Below are positions 1-8,271 of a stretch of DNA of 35,497 bases, one piece after another (positions within the stretch are counted from its first letter, which is position 1; each line of letters starts with the position of its first letter). The stretch is from assembly GCF_030400225.1 (NCBI RefSeq), contig NZ_VJYB01000016.1:1-35497 (forward strand). The letters run 5' to 3'. Position numbers and translations under genes: made by a program. This stretch comes from Lactobacillus sp. UCMA15818 (GTDB lineage: Bacteria > Bacillota > Bacilli > Lactobacillales > Lactobacillaceae). The notes below the pieces were generated by a model, which did no database searches, was not told where the DNA came from, and worked only from the letters and a program-made list of their open reading frames with translations.

Positions 1-10
1 AGCAAAAGAG

Positions 11-127
11 TGCGGTGATGATGGCAAGAAGGATACACCTGTTCCCATGTCGAACACAGAAGTTAAGCTTCTTCGCGCCGATAGTAGTTGGGGGATCGCC
101 CCCTGCGAGGATAGGTCGTTGCCGTGC
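11..127 (+). rRNA. rrf: 5S ribosomal RNA
   Basis: The sequence matches the Lactobacillales 5S pattern: the conserved block around CCGAACACAGAAGTTAAG (here with GTCGAAC) at about 48-66, and the loop E/helix IV region GTAGTTGGGGGATCGCCCCC. The ends TGCGGTGATG and the GTTGCCGTGC region pair as helix I. The 16S and 23S genes lie off the left edge, so this is the tail of an rRNA operon that runs on into the tRNA array. The exact ends are uncertain by a few bases. Confidence 0.95.
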
Positions 128-137
128 TTATAGTTAT

Positions 138-210
138 TCCGGCATAGCTCAGTTGGTAGAGCACCTGACTGTTAATCAGGTTGTCGACGGTTCGAGCCCG
201 CCTGCCGGAG
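138..210 (+). tRNA. tRNA-Asn (GTT)
   Basis: 73-nt cloverleaf with acceptor stem TCCGGCA/TGCCGGA, discriminator G, anticodon loop CTGTTAA and T-loop GGTTCGAGCC. The 3' CCA is not encoded. It is the first gene of the array, 10 nt after the 5S rRNA. Confidence 0.97.
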
Positions 211-225
211 TTTAGTATATGTGCT

Positions 226-317
226 GGAGAGTTGTCCGAGTTGGCCGAAGGAGCATGATTGGAAATCATGTAAACGGGTTATGACCTGTTTCAAGGGTTC
301 GAATCCCTTACTCTCCG
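226..317 (+). tRNA. tRNA-Ser (GGA)
   Basis: 92-nt class II tRNA with a long variable arm. Acceptor GGAGAGT/ACTCTCC, discriminator G, anticodon loop TTGGAAA with anticodon GGA. CCA is not encoded. Confidence 0.97.
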
Positions 318-326
318 TTGCAGAAT

Positions 327-398
327 GACCCGTTGGTCAAGTGGTTAAGACACCGCCCTTTCACGGCGGTAACATGGGTTCAAATCCCGTACGGGTCA
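327..398 (+). tRNA. tRNA-Glu (TTC)
   Basis: 72-nt cloverleaf with acceptor GACCCGT/ACGGGTC, discriminator A and anticodon TTC in the stem CCGCC/GGCGG. CCA is not encoded. Confidence 0.97.
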
Positions 399-403
399 AT
401 ATT

Positions 404-476
404 GGAGGATTAGCTCAGTTGGGAGAGCGTCTGCCTTACAAGCAGAGGGTCACAGGTTCGAGCCCTGTATCCTCCA
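404..476 (+). tRNA. tRNA-Val (TAC)
   Basis: 73-nt cloverleaf with acceptor GGAGGAT/ATCCTCC, discriminator A and anticodon TAC in the stem TCTGC/GCAGA. CCA is not encoded. Confidence 0.97.
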
Positions 477-485
477 TAATATTAC

Positions 486-559
486 GGTCCTATAGTGTAG
501 GGGTCTATCACGCCTGCCTGTCACGCAGGAGATCGTCGGTTCAAATCCGTCTAGGACCG
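486..559 (+). tRNA. tRNA-Asp (GTC)
   Basis: 74-nt cloverleaf with acceptor GGTCCTA/TAGGACC, discriminator G and anticodon GTC in the stem CCTGC/GCAGG. CCA is not encoded. Confidence 0.97.
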
Positions 560-585
560 TTTTATGTTTATATATATTTTTTGAT

Positions 586-661
586 GGCTCGGTAGCTCAG
601 TTGGTAGAGCAATGGATTGAAGCTCCATGTGTCGGCAGTTCGATTCTGTCCCGCGCCACCA
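586..661 (+). tRNA. tRNA-Phe (GAA), CCA encoded
   Basis: Anticodon GAA in loop TTGAAGC on the stem ATGGA/TCCAT. The acceptor arms GGCTCGG and CCGCGCC leave a T·C mismatch at position 4:69 (589 against 654). The discriminator A and an encoded CCA follow (658-661). tRNA-Tyr begins one base later. Confidence 0.95.
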
Positions 662-662
662 T

Positions 663-745
663 GGAAGGGTAGCGAAGTCTGGCTAAACGCGGCGGACTGT
701 AAATCCGCTCCTTCGGGTTCGGTGGTTCGAATCCACTCCCTTCCA
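663..745 (+). tRNA. tRNA-Tyr (GTA)
   Basis: 83-nt class II tRNA with acceptor GGAAGGG/CCCTTCC, discriminator A, anticodon GTA in loop CTGTAAA, and variable arm CTCCTTCGGG. CCA is not encoded. Confidence 0.97.
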
Positions 746-756
746 TTTTTAATAAT

Positions 757-830
757 AGGGGTATAGTTTAAAGGTAGAACTACGGTCTCCAAAACCGTCA
801 GTGTGGGTTCAATTCCTACTACCCCTGCCA
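757..830 (+). tRNA. tRNA-Trp (CCA), 3' CCA encoded
   Basis: Acceptor AGGGGTA/TACCCCT, discriminator G at 827 and an encoded terminal CCA at 828-830. Anticodon CCA in loop CTCCAAA on the stem ACGGT/ACCGT. With tRNA-Phe it is one of only two tRNAs of the twelve that encode CCA. Confidence 0.97.
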
Positions 831-833
831 TAT

Positions 834-907
834 GGCGATAGTGGCGAAGTGGTTAACGCACCGGATTGTGGCTCCGGCACGCGTGGGTTCGATTCCCACC
901 TATCGCC
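834..907 (+). tRNA. tRNA-His (GTG)
   Basis: 74-nt tRNA with the extra G(-1) at 834 facing C73 at 907, as expected of tRNA-His. Acceptor GCGATAG/CTATCGC, anticodon GTG in loop TTGTGGC. CCA is not encoded. Confidence 0.97.
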
Positions 908-915
908 TTTAAAAT

Positions 916-987
916 TGGGTTATAGCCAAGTGGTAAGGCAAGGGACTTTGACTCCCTCATGCGCTGGTTCGAATCCAGCTAACCCAG
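916..987 (+). tRNA. tRNA-Gln (TTG)
   Basis: 72-nt cloverleaf with acceptor TGGGTTA/TAACCCA, discriminator G and anticodon TTG in loop CTTTGAC on the stem AGGGA/TCCCT. CCA is not encoded. Confidence 0.97.
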
Positions 988-1008
988 TTTTGGATTTGTA
1001 CTATATCT

Positions 1009-1079
<71 letters not shown>

Positions 1080-1127
1080 TTAGTTGCTTTTAGGCGCTAA
1101 CTGTAGTATAGTTTTACCTTGTAATAT

Positions 1128-1212
1128 GCCGGTGTGGCGGAATTGGCAGACGCGCTGGACTCAAAATCCAGTGCCCGTTGAGGGCGTATCGGTTCGACCC
1201 CGATCACCGGTA
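1128..1212 (+). tRNA. tRNA-Leu (CAA)
   Basis: 85-nt class II tRNA. Anticodon CAA in loop CTCAAAA on the stem CTGGA/TCCAG, long variable arm GCCCGTTGAGGGC. The acceptor GCCGGTG/CACCGGT closes with a G·T pair at 1:72. Last gene of the array. Confidence 0.96.
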
Positions 1213-1240
1213 TTTTTAGTTATAATTAGAAGCAATAAGA

Positions 1241-1273
1241 AAGTCTTAAACCGTATGGTTGAGGCTTTTTTAT
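1241..1273 (+). terminator. terminator of the rRNA/tRNA operon
   Basis: AAGTCTTAAACC and GGTTGAGGCTT form an imperfect stem with G·T pairs and one bulged A around a GTAT loop, followed by a T-rich tract. It lies 29 nt after tRNA-Leu. Confidence 0.75.
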
Positions 1274-1406
1274 TTTTAATAAAAATAATTAATTATGAAG
1301 TTGTTGCAATTTTGCTGCTAACAGCAGAAAACCGGTAGTAAAATGTATAAGATATTCGTAATTTCGTGTTGGTTCTCAAATTTTACCATCTGATAGGAGA
1401 GCCTTT

Positions 1407-1734
1407 ATGGCATACTATTTACTTGGAATAGGTATAATTCAACCTTAGAATTATTGTCACTGAGTTTGCAGCTTTTACAAGAGTTACAAGACTATTAATG
1501 ATAGGTCAAAATCCAATTGTTGATCAATCGATGCTGTTTCTCAAATAAATAACGGAATAATTTAGTAAATATGCATTGCTGTCTGCTTATAATCTAGGTT
1601 TATTCGTGAATTATTCTATATTGATGGAATTAGATATTCTTTGAAATAGGTATCCAGATTGTAACTCAGACATATCTAAAAAAAGAATATTGTATGAGCA
1701 GTTTAGAAGATTTAAGGCTGAATTTCCGTCCTAA
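1407..1734 (+). pseudogene. possible decayed small gene, unidentified
   Basis: An ATG at 1407 follows a good ribosome site (TAGGAGAGCC) and encodes MAYYLLGIGI before a stop at 1446. Shifting to the next frame near 1438 gives protein-like sequence (VTEFAAFTRVTRLL from 1456, then FSKYALLSAYNLGLF, then SKKRILYEQFRRFKAEFPS ending at 1731), interrupted by three in-frame stops. This looks like a gene of about 108 codons with one frameshift and several nonsense mutations, but AT-rich noise cannot be excluded. I recognise no family. The rest of 1274-1900 shows only AT-rich sequence. Confidence 0.3.
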
Positions 1735-1903
1735 AAAATTAAAGTTAATATCGTGAGCATGTAAGAAGTTATACTTTACAAAAATAGAAAGATCAAAAAT
1801 TCGATGAATATAGCTTGCTTTTGATTAATAAAGGGTAATATATCTTTATAAAAAAAATAAAAATATAGAATTAAATTAGATATAAACAGTTTTATTTTTT
1901 TTG

Positions 1904-1941
1904 TAGACATCCAATTGCATGTGATGTTATAATTTGTGACA
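1904..1941 (+). promoter_or_regulatory. amt promoter with GlnR-type operator
   Basis: A -10 TATAAT (1928-1933) lies 18 nt after a weak -35 TAGACA (1904-1909). The 17-bp sequence TGTTATAATTTGTGACA (1925-1941) fits the GlnR/TnrA consensus TGTNA-N7-TNACA exactly and covers the -10. By position, bound GlnR would block RNA polymerase and repress amt when nitrogen is plentiful; that mechanism is inferred from other Firmicutes. Confidence 0.7.
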
Positions 1942-1962
1942 TCAAATAGGGGGGATTCTTAT

Positions 1963-3270
1963 ATGAATGCAGCTAATACTACATTTTTGATTATTTCGTG
2001 TGTTCTAGTATTTTTTATGACACCTGGTTTAGCTTTTTTCTATGGTGGATTGGTTTCAAAAAAGAATGTTGTTAATACAATGTTTTCAGTCTTTGTAATT
2101 TGTGGAGTTGCTGTTTTACTTTATGCAGCAGTTGGTTATGAACTCTCATTCAATGGAAATATTGGCGGCGTAATTGGAACTGTTAAGCATTTCTTTCTAG
2201 ATGGTTTGAACTTAGCTCAATTACAGTCGAAAGAGCTTGGAATTAACGTTGGTACCTTTTTACTGTTTCAAATGATGTTTGCTATTATTACACCTGCACT
2301 CTTTGTTGGAGCGGTAGTTGGTAGGATGAAATTTAATTTTTTGCTTATTTTTATTATTTTATGGTCAATTTTCATTTATTATCCAATGGTACATATGGTA
2401 TGGAGTAGCAATGGTCTGCTTGCTTCATATGGTGTTTTGGATTTTGCTGGTGGAACAGTTGTTCATATCAATGCAGGTGTTACTGCTCTGGTACTTTCAG
2501 TGTTCCTTGGTAAGAGAATTAACTTTGGAAAAGAAAAACAGAGTCATTATAATTTACCTTGGGTACTCTTAGGTACAACAATTCTTTGGATTGGTTGGTA
2601 TGGTTTTAATGCTGGTTCGGCACTCGGCATGACGGAAATTGCTGTTCAGGCATTCTTGACAACTACTATTGCTACGGCTGCAGCATTAGTTACTTGGATG
2701 GTTTTGGATATGGTCGTCGTTGGTAAACCTACATTGGAGGGTGCGTGTACAGGAACAATTTGTGGGCTTGTCGGAATTACCCCCGCAACAGGTTTTGTAA
2801 CGGGTGCTGGTGCGTTTTGGATTGGCGCTTTGAGTGCAATCGTGAGTTATTTGTTTATCACATATGTCAAACCAAAATTAAAATATGATGATCCACTAGA
2901 TGCATTTGGTTGCCACGGTGTTTCAGGGATTGTAGGATCAATTTTAACTGGTGCGTTTGCAAGTAAATTCGCTAATAGTTCTATTAGCAATGGATTATTT
3001 TATGGTGGAGGCTTCCACCAATTATTGATTCAAATCGTTGGAACGTTATTTACAATTGTGTTTGTCACAATTGTAGCAAGCCTGCTAATATTTATTTTGA
3101 AACTCTTCATGAAGATACGTGTTGAAGAAAGTGCTGAAATTACTGGACTTGATCAATCTGAACATGGTGAAATTGCTGATTACACTGTTTCAACAACTAG
3201 TGCTGATGTTGGAAAATATGAACAGGAATTTCAAGGTCAATTAGCACATTTAAATAATCCCCAAGATTAA
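1963..3270 (+). CDS. amt: ammonium transporter (Amt/MEP/Rh family)
   Basis: Polytopic membrane channel for uptake of ammonium/ammonia. The 435-residue protein has the twin channel histidines at H168 (in GGTVVHINAG) and H318 (in DAFGCHGVSG), at the same positions as in E. coli AmtB, and the N-terminal signature FFYGGLVSKKNVVNT. About eleven membrane segments are visible, followed by an acidic cytoplasmic tail of about 45 residues. The ATG at 1963 is chosen because AGGGGGG (1948-1954) stands at proper distance; an upstream in-frame GTG at 1936 lies inside the operator. No glnK (PII) follows, so the gene is monocistronic, ending at a terminator. Regulation by GlnR is suggested by the operator at 1925-1941. 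Confidence 0.96.
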   Translation: MNAANTTFLIISCVLVFFMTPGLAFFYGGLVSKKNVVNTMFSVFVICGVAVLLYAAVGYELSFNGNIGGVIGTVKHFFLDGLNLAQLQSKELGINVGTFLLFQMMFAIITPALFVGAVVGRMKFNFLLIFIILWSIFIYYPMVHMVWSSNGLLASYGVLDFAGGTVVHINAGVTALVLSVFLGKRINFGKEKQSHYNLPWVLLGTTILWIGWYGFNAGSALGMTEIAVQAFLTTTIATAAALVTWMVLDMVVVGKPTLEGACTGTICGLVGITPATGFVTGAGAFWIGALSAIVSYLFITYVKPKLKYDDPLDAFGCHGVSGIVGSILTGAFASKFANSSISNGLFYGGGFHQLLIQIVGTLFTIVFVTIVASLLIFILKLFMKIRVEESAEITGLDQSEHGEIADYTVSTTSADVGKYEQEFQGQLAHLNNPQD

Positions 3271-3294
3271 TACTAATATAAAATATAAAAGAAA

Positions 3295-3370
3295 AAGAGT
3301 TAATACATGGCATGACTTACCTCCTAAAATGCTTGGAGATAAGAGAGACATGTACTTAACTCTTTTTTTT
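3295..3370. terminator. bidirectional terminator between amt and the exonuclease gene
   Basis: AAGAGTTAATACATG pairs with CATGTACTTAACTCTT (one bulged C). The apical part contains a second hairpin, TTACCTCC/GGAGATAA, so the structure is branched. An A-rich run precedes it and eight or more Ts follow, so it can serve amt on + and the converging exonuclease gene on -. Confidence 0.8.
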
Positions 3371-3380
3371 ATTTGAAATG

Positions 3381-3911
3381 CTATTTCAACTTAATGTAGT
3401 TTGATACCTTATCAACACCATAATTTCTAATCTGATACAACAAAATATCGGCACAGGCACGACTATCATCTAACGCATTGTGATGATGATTCAGTGTAAT
3501 ATCAAGATTTGAGCAAATTGTATTGAGCTTGTAGTTATCTAAACTAAAAAGGTTGCGACTCGTTGCAAGTGTGTCAAGAACTAAATAATTAGGAACAGCC
3601 AGGTCGTAAAATTGAAGAGTATGGCTTAGAACACTACAATCAAAATTTGCATTATGTGCAACAATTAATTTATCCTTCATGAAAAAATTGGATATGTGCG
3701 GCCACAATTCTGAGAAATTAGGAGCTCCCAGAACATCTTTTCCTGTTATTCCATGTATTTGGGTATTGCGCCAGTGAAATGGTGTCTGAGGATCGATTAA
3801 AGAATACAATTCATCAACTACTCGGTTATTTTCAACTACAGTTAGTGCAATTGAACAAGCACTATTTCTTTTAGCATTAGCAGTTTCAAAATCAAATGCA
3901 ACAAAATTCAT
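3381..3911 (-). CDS. DnaQ-like 3'-5' exonuclease (DEDDh family)
   Basis: A 176-residue stand-alone exonuclease of the DNA polymerase III epsilon type. The DEDDh motifs are visible: Exo I FDFETA (residues 6-11) with the metal-binding D and E, Exo II HNANFDCSVL, and Exo III HHHNALDDSRACAD with the general-base H and final D. Such proteins degrade or trim DNA or RNA from the 3' end; the exact substrate cannot be read from sequence. The ATG at 3911 is preferred over a TTG two codons upstream because AGGAGG (3920-3925 on the complement) is 8 nt from it. It converges on amt and appears to be transcribed alone. Confidence 0.9.
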   Translation of the reverse strand: MNFVAFDFETANAKRNSACSIALTVVENNRVVDELYSLIDPQTPFHWRNTQIHGITGKDVLGAPNFSELWPHISNFFMKDKLIVAHNANFDCSVLSHTLQFYDLAVPNYLVLDTLATSRNLFSLDNYKLNTICSNLDITLNHHHNALDDSRACADILLYQIRNYGVDKVSNYIKLK

Positions 3912-4166
3912 AGGCAAGACCTCCTAACTTTTATATATTTGCATACAATCATACCATAATTTTAACCTTAATTTTAGCAGAATGATTGCAAATGTTAAAG
4001 GGGACATAGCTTTTTTAAGTTATTAATATTTAATGAAATAAGTGATTTATTTATACAAAAGGACACAAAATTTTATAAAATATAATAGTGTATGTTTAGT
4101 GGTGTGGTACTTGAAGAAAAAGTGCTACACTTGAAAGAGATGTTAATGAATGTGGGGATATTTGGA

Positions 4167-5072
4167 ATGAAACAGATACAAGAATTATTCGTAGAAAAAT
4201 TTACTGAAGAAAAAATTAAAGTTGAAAGATCGTTGTCAGAGTATACCAATACAAAAACGGGAGGACCGGCTGAGATACTTGCCTTTCCAACAGAGACAAA
4301 AGATATTTGTGAGATGATTAATATTGCAAATGAATATCAGTTGCGAGTAACTGTGATTGGGAATGCAAGTAACCTGATTGTAAGAGAAAAGGGAATCAGA
4401 GGTCTCGTAATAATCTTAACTAACATGAAAAGTATCAAAATAGAGAACAGCACAGTAATTGCAGAAGCTGGTGCATCTTTAATAAGAGTGACGGAAAGGG
4501 TATATAGTGCTGGTTTGACAGGAATGGAATTTGCTGCAGGGATTCCGGGTAGTGTTGGAGGAGCAGTCTTCATGAATGCTGGCGCGTATGAAGGAGATGT
4601 CAGTCAAGTAGTTAGCGAAGTTGAGGTTTTAACTCCTGAAGGAAAAATGAGAACGTACACAAACGAAGAAATGAACTTTGCATACAGACACAGCAGAATT
4701 CAAGATGAAGAAGATATTGTGTTAAAAGCAGTTTTTAGATTACAGAGTGGTGACAAAAAGAAAATTAGAGAAAAAATGGATAATTTTAATTTCTTAAGAG
4801 GTTCTAAACAACCATTAGAATACCCATCCTGTGGCAGTGTTTTTAAAAGACCGAAAGGATATTTTACGGGTAAATTAATTCATGATGCAGGATTGCAAGG
4901 ATTTATGATTGGTGGCGCCCAAATTTCACTCAAACATGCGGGATTTATTGTTAATCGGGGGAATGCAACAGCTTCTGATTATATTGCCGTCATAAAATAT
5001 ATTAAAACAATTATTAAACAAGAATTTTCTGTAGAATTACAAACAGAAGTAAGAATTATAGGTGAAAAATAA
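4167..5072 (+). CDS. murB: UDP-N-acetylenolpyruvoylglucosamine reductase MurB
   Basis: Cytoplasmic flavoenzyme that reduces UDP-GlcNAc-enolpyruvate with NADPH to UDP-MurNAc, the second committed step of peptidoglycan synthesis. An FAD-binding domain (TKTGGPAEILAFP, VIGNASNLIV, AAGIPGSVGGAVFMNAGAYEG) is followed by the MurB C-terminal domain, with the catalytic Ser in SCGSVFKRP and the final catalytic Glu in LQTEVRI. The start at 4167 gives 301 residues, the usual length for this family, with GGGGA 8 nt upstream; in-frame ATGs further upstream (4092, 4140, 4146) would add up to 25 residues. A possible promoter (TTATAC-17-TATAAA, 4051-4079) precedes it. A terminator follows, so it seems monocistronic. 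Confidence 0.95.
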   Translation: MKQIQELFVEKFTEEKIKVERSLSEYTNTKTGGPAEILAFPTETKDICEMINIANEYQLRVTVIGNASNLIVREKGIRGLVIILTNMKSIKIENSTVIAEAGASLIRVTERVYSAGLTGMEFAAGIPGSVGGAVFMNAGAYEGDVSQVVSEVEVLTPEGKMRTYTNEEMNFAYRHSRIQDEEDIVLKAVFRLQSGDKKKIREKMDNFNFLRGSKQPLEYPSCGSVFKRPKGYFTGKLIHDAGLQGFMIGGAQISLKHAGFIVNRGNATASDYIAVIKYIKTIIKQEFSVELQTEVRIIGEK

Positions 5073-5081
5073 TTTTTTCTT

Positions 5082-5119
5082 GGAGTTTTGCGAAAAGAAA
5101 GGCAGACTCCTTTTTTTTT
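5082..5119 (+). terminator. murB terminator
   Basis: GGAGT and ACTCC form the base of an imperfect hairpin (with TTGC/GGCA above it), immediately followed by eight Ts. Lies 9 nt after the murB stop. Confidence 0.75.
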
Positions 5120-5161
5120 AGTCAATTTTTTGTAATAATAATAGATGGAGGTGTTAGCTGA

Positions 5162-7270
5162 ATGTCGATTGTGGAAACCGTCATTGGACTTGTTCTATTA
5201 GTTTTATTATCAAATTTGATTAATCATTATTTTAAAGCAATTCCTGTGAGTTTGATTCAAATTATTTTGGGAACCATTTTCGCACTTATTTTTAACTTAA
5301 AAATCGAGTTGGAGTCAAGTTGGTTTTTGTTACTTTTTATCGCTCCCTTGTTATATAATGATGGGCGAAAATTTCCTAAAGAAGAACTTTGGAAGCTGAA
5401 GGGGGCAATCTTTAATAATGCCATTATTTTAGTATTTATTACGATGCTTCTTGGCGGCTTCCTAATTCATCTAATAATACCTGCACTTCCTCTGCCAGTA
5501 GGAATTGCTCTAGCTGCGATTCTAGCTCCGACAGATCCAGTTGCTGTACATTCAATATCAAAACAAGTTAAACTGCCTGATAACATTCTTCATTTGGTCA
5601 GTGGTGAAAGCTTGATAAATGATGCAAGTGGACTGATTGGTTTTAAGTATGCAGTAATGGTAGCTGTTACTGGCTATTTTTCACTTAAAACAGCATTGGT
5701 GGAACTTTTTTATTTTGGAATTGTCGGATTTGTATCAGGATTTGTATTGATAACAATTGTTGTGTTAATCATTGAGTGGCTGATTGTCAAGGGCTTTAAT
5801 GATGTTGTTTTTAATACAGTGCTTCAATTATGTGTACCTTTCATCATTTATCTACTGACAGAAGAATCGTTTCATGCATCCGGTGTAATAGCTGTTGTTG
5901 TTGCAGGCGTTATCTTTGCATCTAAACGTAATTCATTTATCAGAATTCAGCCTGAGATCAATATTGTCAGTGAAAGAATGTGGGATTTAATCGTTTATCT
6001 CCTAAATGGAATAATGTTCACGATTTTGGGTGTGGAGCTTCCTGTTGCGATGCACGGAACGATTGAAAATGAAGATATAAACACTTTTTCAGCAATATTT
6101 TTTGTCTTTGTGATGTGGGGATTACTACTATTAATTAGGATAACTTGGACTTATTGCTATCAGCTCTTCACTAGTGACGCTAAATCCAAATCAGTGAAAG
6201 AAAAACTAAAGGTTGCGCTATTATCTGGTATATCTGGTGTTCGTGGTGCAATTACGATGGCTGGAGCACTTACTATTCCAACACAGATTGCTTCGGGCGA
6301 AGCTTTTCCTGAAAGATCCCTGGTGTTATTCATTGCCGCTGGAGTAATCATTCTAAGTATGGTTGCTGCAATAATCGTATTACCATTTATTTCTGGAGAT
6401 GTCGCCTTGCAAACACGTGGAGGATTAGGAGACTTGGATGCCAGCAAAGTTTTGGATACACCTGATGATGAAGATGAGCAACTTGAGATTAGTAGCAACA
6501 AAGCAAAATTATATATTCTAAAAACCGCTGTTCGAAGTCTTGAAGAACAAAGGCGCATGGGTAACGAGTTAGCTGTTTATCATCTAATCTTGGAATATCA
6601 ATTTATGATAAAAAGACTCGAAGTTAATGAATATGCGGATGACTTAAACAAAGCAGCAACTTCAGATGAGATTAAGCTGCACAAAGTTGCATTAAGGGGT
6701 CAGCTCAATGAATTGGAACGGCTTCATCAGACAAATCAAATCCAAGAAAAAGTGTATCATAAGTTCAAGAAGTCTTTAAAAAATCAACTAAAGCGGGCAG
6801 ATTATAAGGCTAGAATTCGACAAGAATGGCCATTCCCAACTGTATTGGAATCCACGAGAAAGTTCTGGCGCTCAATCTCGCTGTGGATTGGTATTAAACA
6901 AGATGAGAAATACGGTGTTGAAGTTAGGCTTGTTGAACGTTCAATTGCAAAAGCAGCAATTAAGGGCCTTTCAGAATATATCAAGAATCCTGAGGTTAAT
7001 GAGAAAAAAATAAATCGAGAAGTTATCTATCACATGATAATTACTTACAAAAGTATTATTGAAAAACAAAAAGGAAAGGAAGCACTCTCAAGGAAAGATT
7101 ATCAAGAGCAAGTTAGGAGACTTAGATTTAAGTCAATTGCAGCACAAAGATCCGCACTGCAGTATTTAGTCGAGCAAGGTTATGTCAATCATCAAGCTGC
7201 AAATAGTTTGCGGCAATATATCAATCATGAAGAGAGTCTAAATTTGCGAGCATCAATCTTACCAAGTTAA
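5162..7270 (+). CDS. Na+/H+ antiporter, CPA1 (NhaP/YjcE-like) family
   Basis: Integral membrane cation/proton exchanger likely to serve sodium and pH homeostasis. The first 425 or so residues form a Na_H_Exchanger domain with about a dozen hydrophobic segments and the signature APTDPVAVHS (around 122-131), the ion-binding ND motif in SGESLINDASG, and SGVRGAITMAGALT late in the domain. The remaining 275 residues are a charged, helical cytoplasmic tail, as in long bacterial NhaP/YjcE proteins, which usually carry a regulatory role. GGAGGT (5147-5152) stands 9 nt before the ATG. The neighbouring terminators suggest a single-gene transcript. The cation (Na+, K+ or Li+) is not determined by sequence. 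Confidence 0.92.
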   Translation: MSIVETVIGLVLLVLLSNLINHYFKAIPVSLIQIILGTIFALIFNLKIELESSWFLLLFIAPLLYNDGRKFPKEELWKLKGAIFNNAIILVFITMLLGGFLIHLIIPALPLPVGIALAAILAPTDPVAVHSISKQVKLPDNILHLVSGESLINDASGLIGFKYAVMVAVTGYFSLKTALVELFYFGIVGFVSGFVLITIVVLIIEWLIVKGFNDVVFNTVLQLCVPFIIYLLTEESFHASGVIAVVVAGVIFASKRNSFIRIQPEINIVSERMWDLIVYLLNGIMFTILGVELPVAMHGTIENEDINTFSAIFFVFVMWGLLLLIRITWTYCYQLFTSDAKSKSVKEKLKVALLSGISGVRGAITMAGALTIPTQIASGEAFPERSLVLFIAAGVIILSMVAAIIVLPFISGDVALQTRGGLGDLDASKVLDTPDDEDEQLEISSNKAKLYILKTAVRSLEEQRRMGNELAVYHLILEYQFMIKRLEVNEYADDLNKAATSDEIKLHKVALRGQLNELERLHQTNQIQEKVYHKFKKSLKNQLKRADYKARIRQEWPFPTVLESTRKFWRSISLWIGIKQDEKYGVEVRLVERSIAKAAIKGLSEYIKNPEVNEKKINREVIYHMIITYKSIIEKQKGKEALSRKDYQEQVRRLRFKSIAAQRSALQYLVEQGYVNHQAANSLRQYINHEESLNLRASILPS

Positions 7271-7359
7271 TTCCAGGAGGCATTGTATTTCTCTAGCAGC
7301 AAAAATAATTGCAGAAATTTGATTCGATTTAGGGAAAATTCAGTTTAAAAATTAAATTT

Positions 7360-7415
7360 TATACCGTCTCTCAAAAGTTAGATAAAAAAGCTAATTTTTG
7401 AGGAACGGTATTTTT
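7360..7415. terminator. terminator between the antiporter and DUF1361 genes
   Basis: ATACCGT pairs with ACGGTAT, CTCAAAA with TTTTGAG, and TTAG with CTAA, giving a long interrupted hairpin followed by TTTTTG. It lies between converging genes; the T-tract favours the + strand. Flanking 7271-7359 shows nothing else. Confidence 0.7.
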
Positions 7416-7471
7416 GTGATTAAATATAATTTTGAATTAGTACTCAAATTTTCCCGACTTATGCACACTCC

Positions 7472-8173
7472 TTATTGTTCTTCCTGTGTACTTTTATTTT
7501 GTTCAAGTAATTCTTGATCGTTTGCCAAAGAACTACGTGTAATGGCGAAAGAAAAGTAAAAAATCAACTGAATAATTGTCATAAAGCCAATAAAAACAAG
7601 CATCCGTGGATTCCACATTTGGATAAGCTCTGATATTACCTCTTTAGGAGCGATAAAAAGGTATGCGGTGTGAAGTCTTAAAAATCTACCGATATAGATT
7701 CCCACGGAAGAAAAGACTATTAAAGCCGAAATTAAGGTAATTTTGTTAGTTTTAGACCATAACTTAAATTTAATCAAGATTGTATCTGCGACATGTTCCA
7801 GACTCCAAAATCCCATTAATGAACACCCAAGAGCACTAGTGACTAAGTTAGTGAATTTTAGCCAGAGGTGGAGATTGAACTCCATTAGTCCAGTTGAGCT
7901 GTCATAAGGATTAAGCATTGCGAGATGGAAGAGATCAGTAATAACGTACGGAGCATTCGGATAAAATAGAAGCCACAAGATTAATAAAACTATAAAGATT
8001 GGTGTTTTCTTTTGAGAATCAATATGCATTGCAATTTCAATTGGAATATAACCTAGGAAAGTATTTAATAACAGAAAGCTGTATATTCCATTGTGAGATG
8101 CGACAGTAATATAGATATATAGCATAAAAATATAAAAAGAAAGTCGAACTATCCATTTATTTAATTTTGACAT
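7472..8173 (-). CDS. DUF1361 family membrane protein
   Basis: A 233-residue polytopic membrane protein of unknown function with about six or seven hydrophobic segments. The family hallmark is the central FYPNAPYVITDLFHL (about residues 77-91), typical of DUF1361. The start at 8173 (MSKLNKW) is chosen because GGGTGAT, matching the distal part of the Shine-Dalgarno complement, lies just upstream; an ATG six codons further (8191) has no ribosome site. The C-terminus is short, charged and Gln/Glu-rich. It is divergent from cdaA with about 150 bp between them. Confidence 0.8.
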   Translation of the reverse strand: MSKLNKWIVRLSFYIFMLYIYITVASHNGIYSFLLLNTFLGYIPIEIAMHIDSQKKTPIFIVLLILWLLFYPNAPYVITDLFHLAMLNPYDSSTGLMEFNLHLWLKFTNLVTSALGCSLMGFWSLEHVADTILIKFKLWSKTNKITLISALIVFSSVGIYIGRFLRLHTAYLFIAPKEVISELIQMWNPRMLVFIGFMTIIQLIFYFSFAITRSSLANDQELLEQNKSTQEEQ

Positions 8174-8271
8174 AAAATCACCCAATTCCATTACAACTAT
8201 TTTACATAATTAATACTAAAAATTGAAGAATAATGAAATAACTTTTGTATTTTTTAACTATTTGGTTGTAA

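Noticed and set aside
3295-3370. Riboswitch or attenuator after amt
   Set aside because: The branched hairpin lies between converging genes and ends in a T-run, so a terminator explains it.
7436-7468. Fourth copy of the dispersed repeat (AATTTTCCCGACTTATGCAC)
   Set aside because: Only a few short blocks agree with the repeat; the rest does not align.
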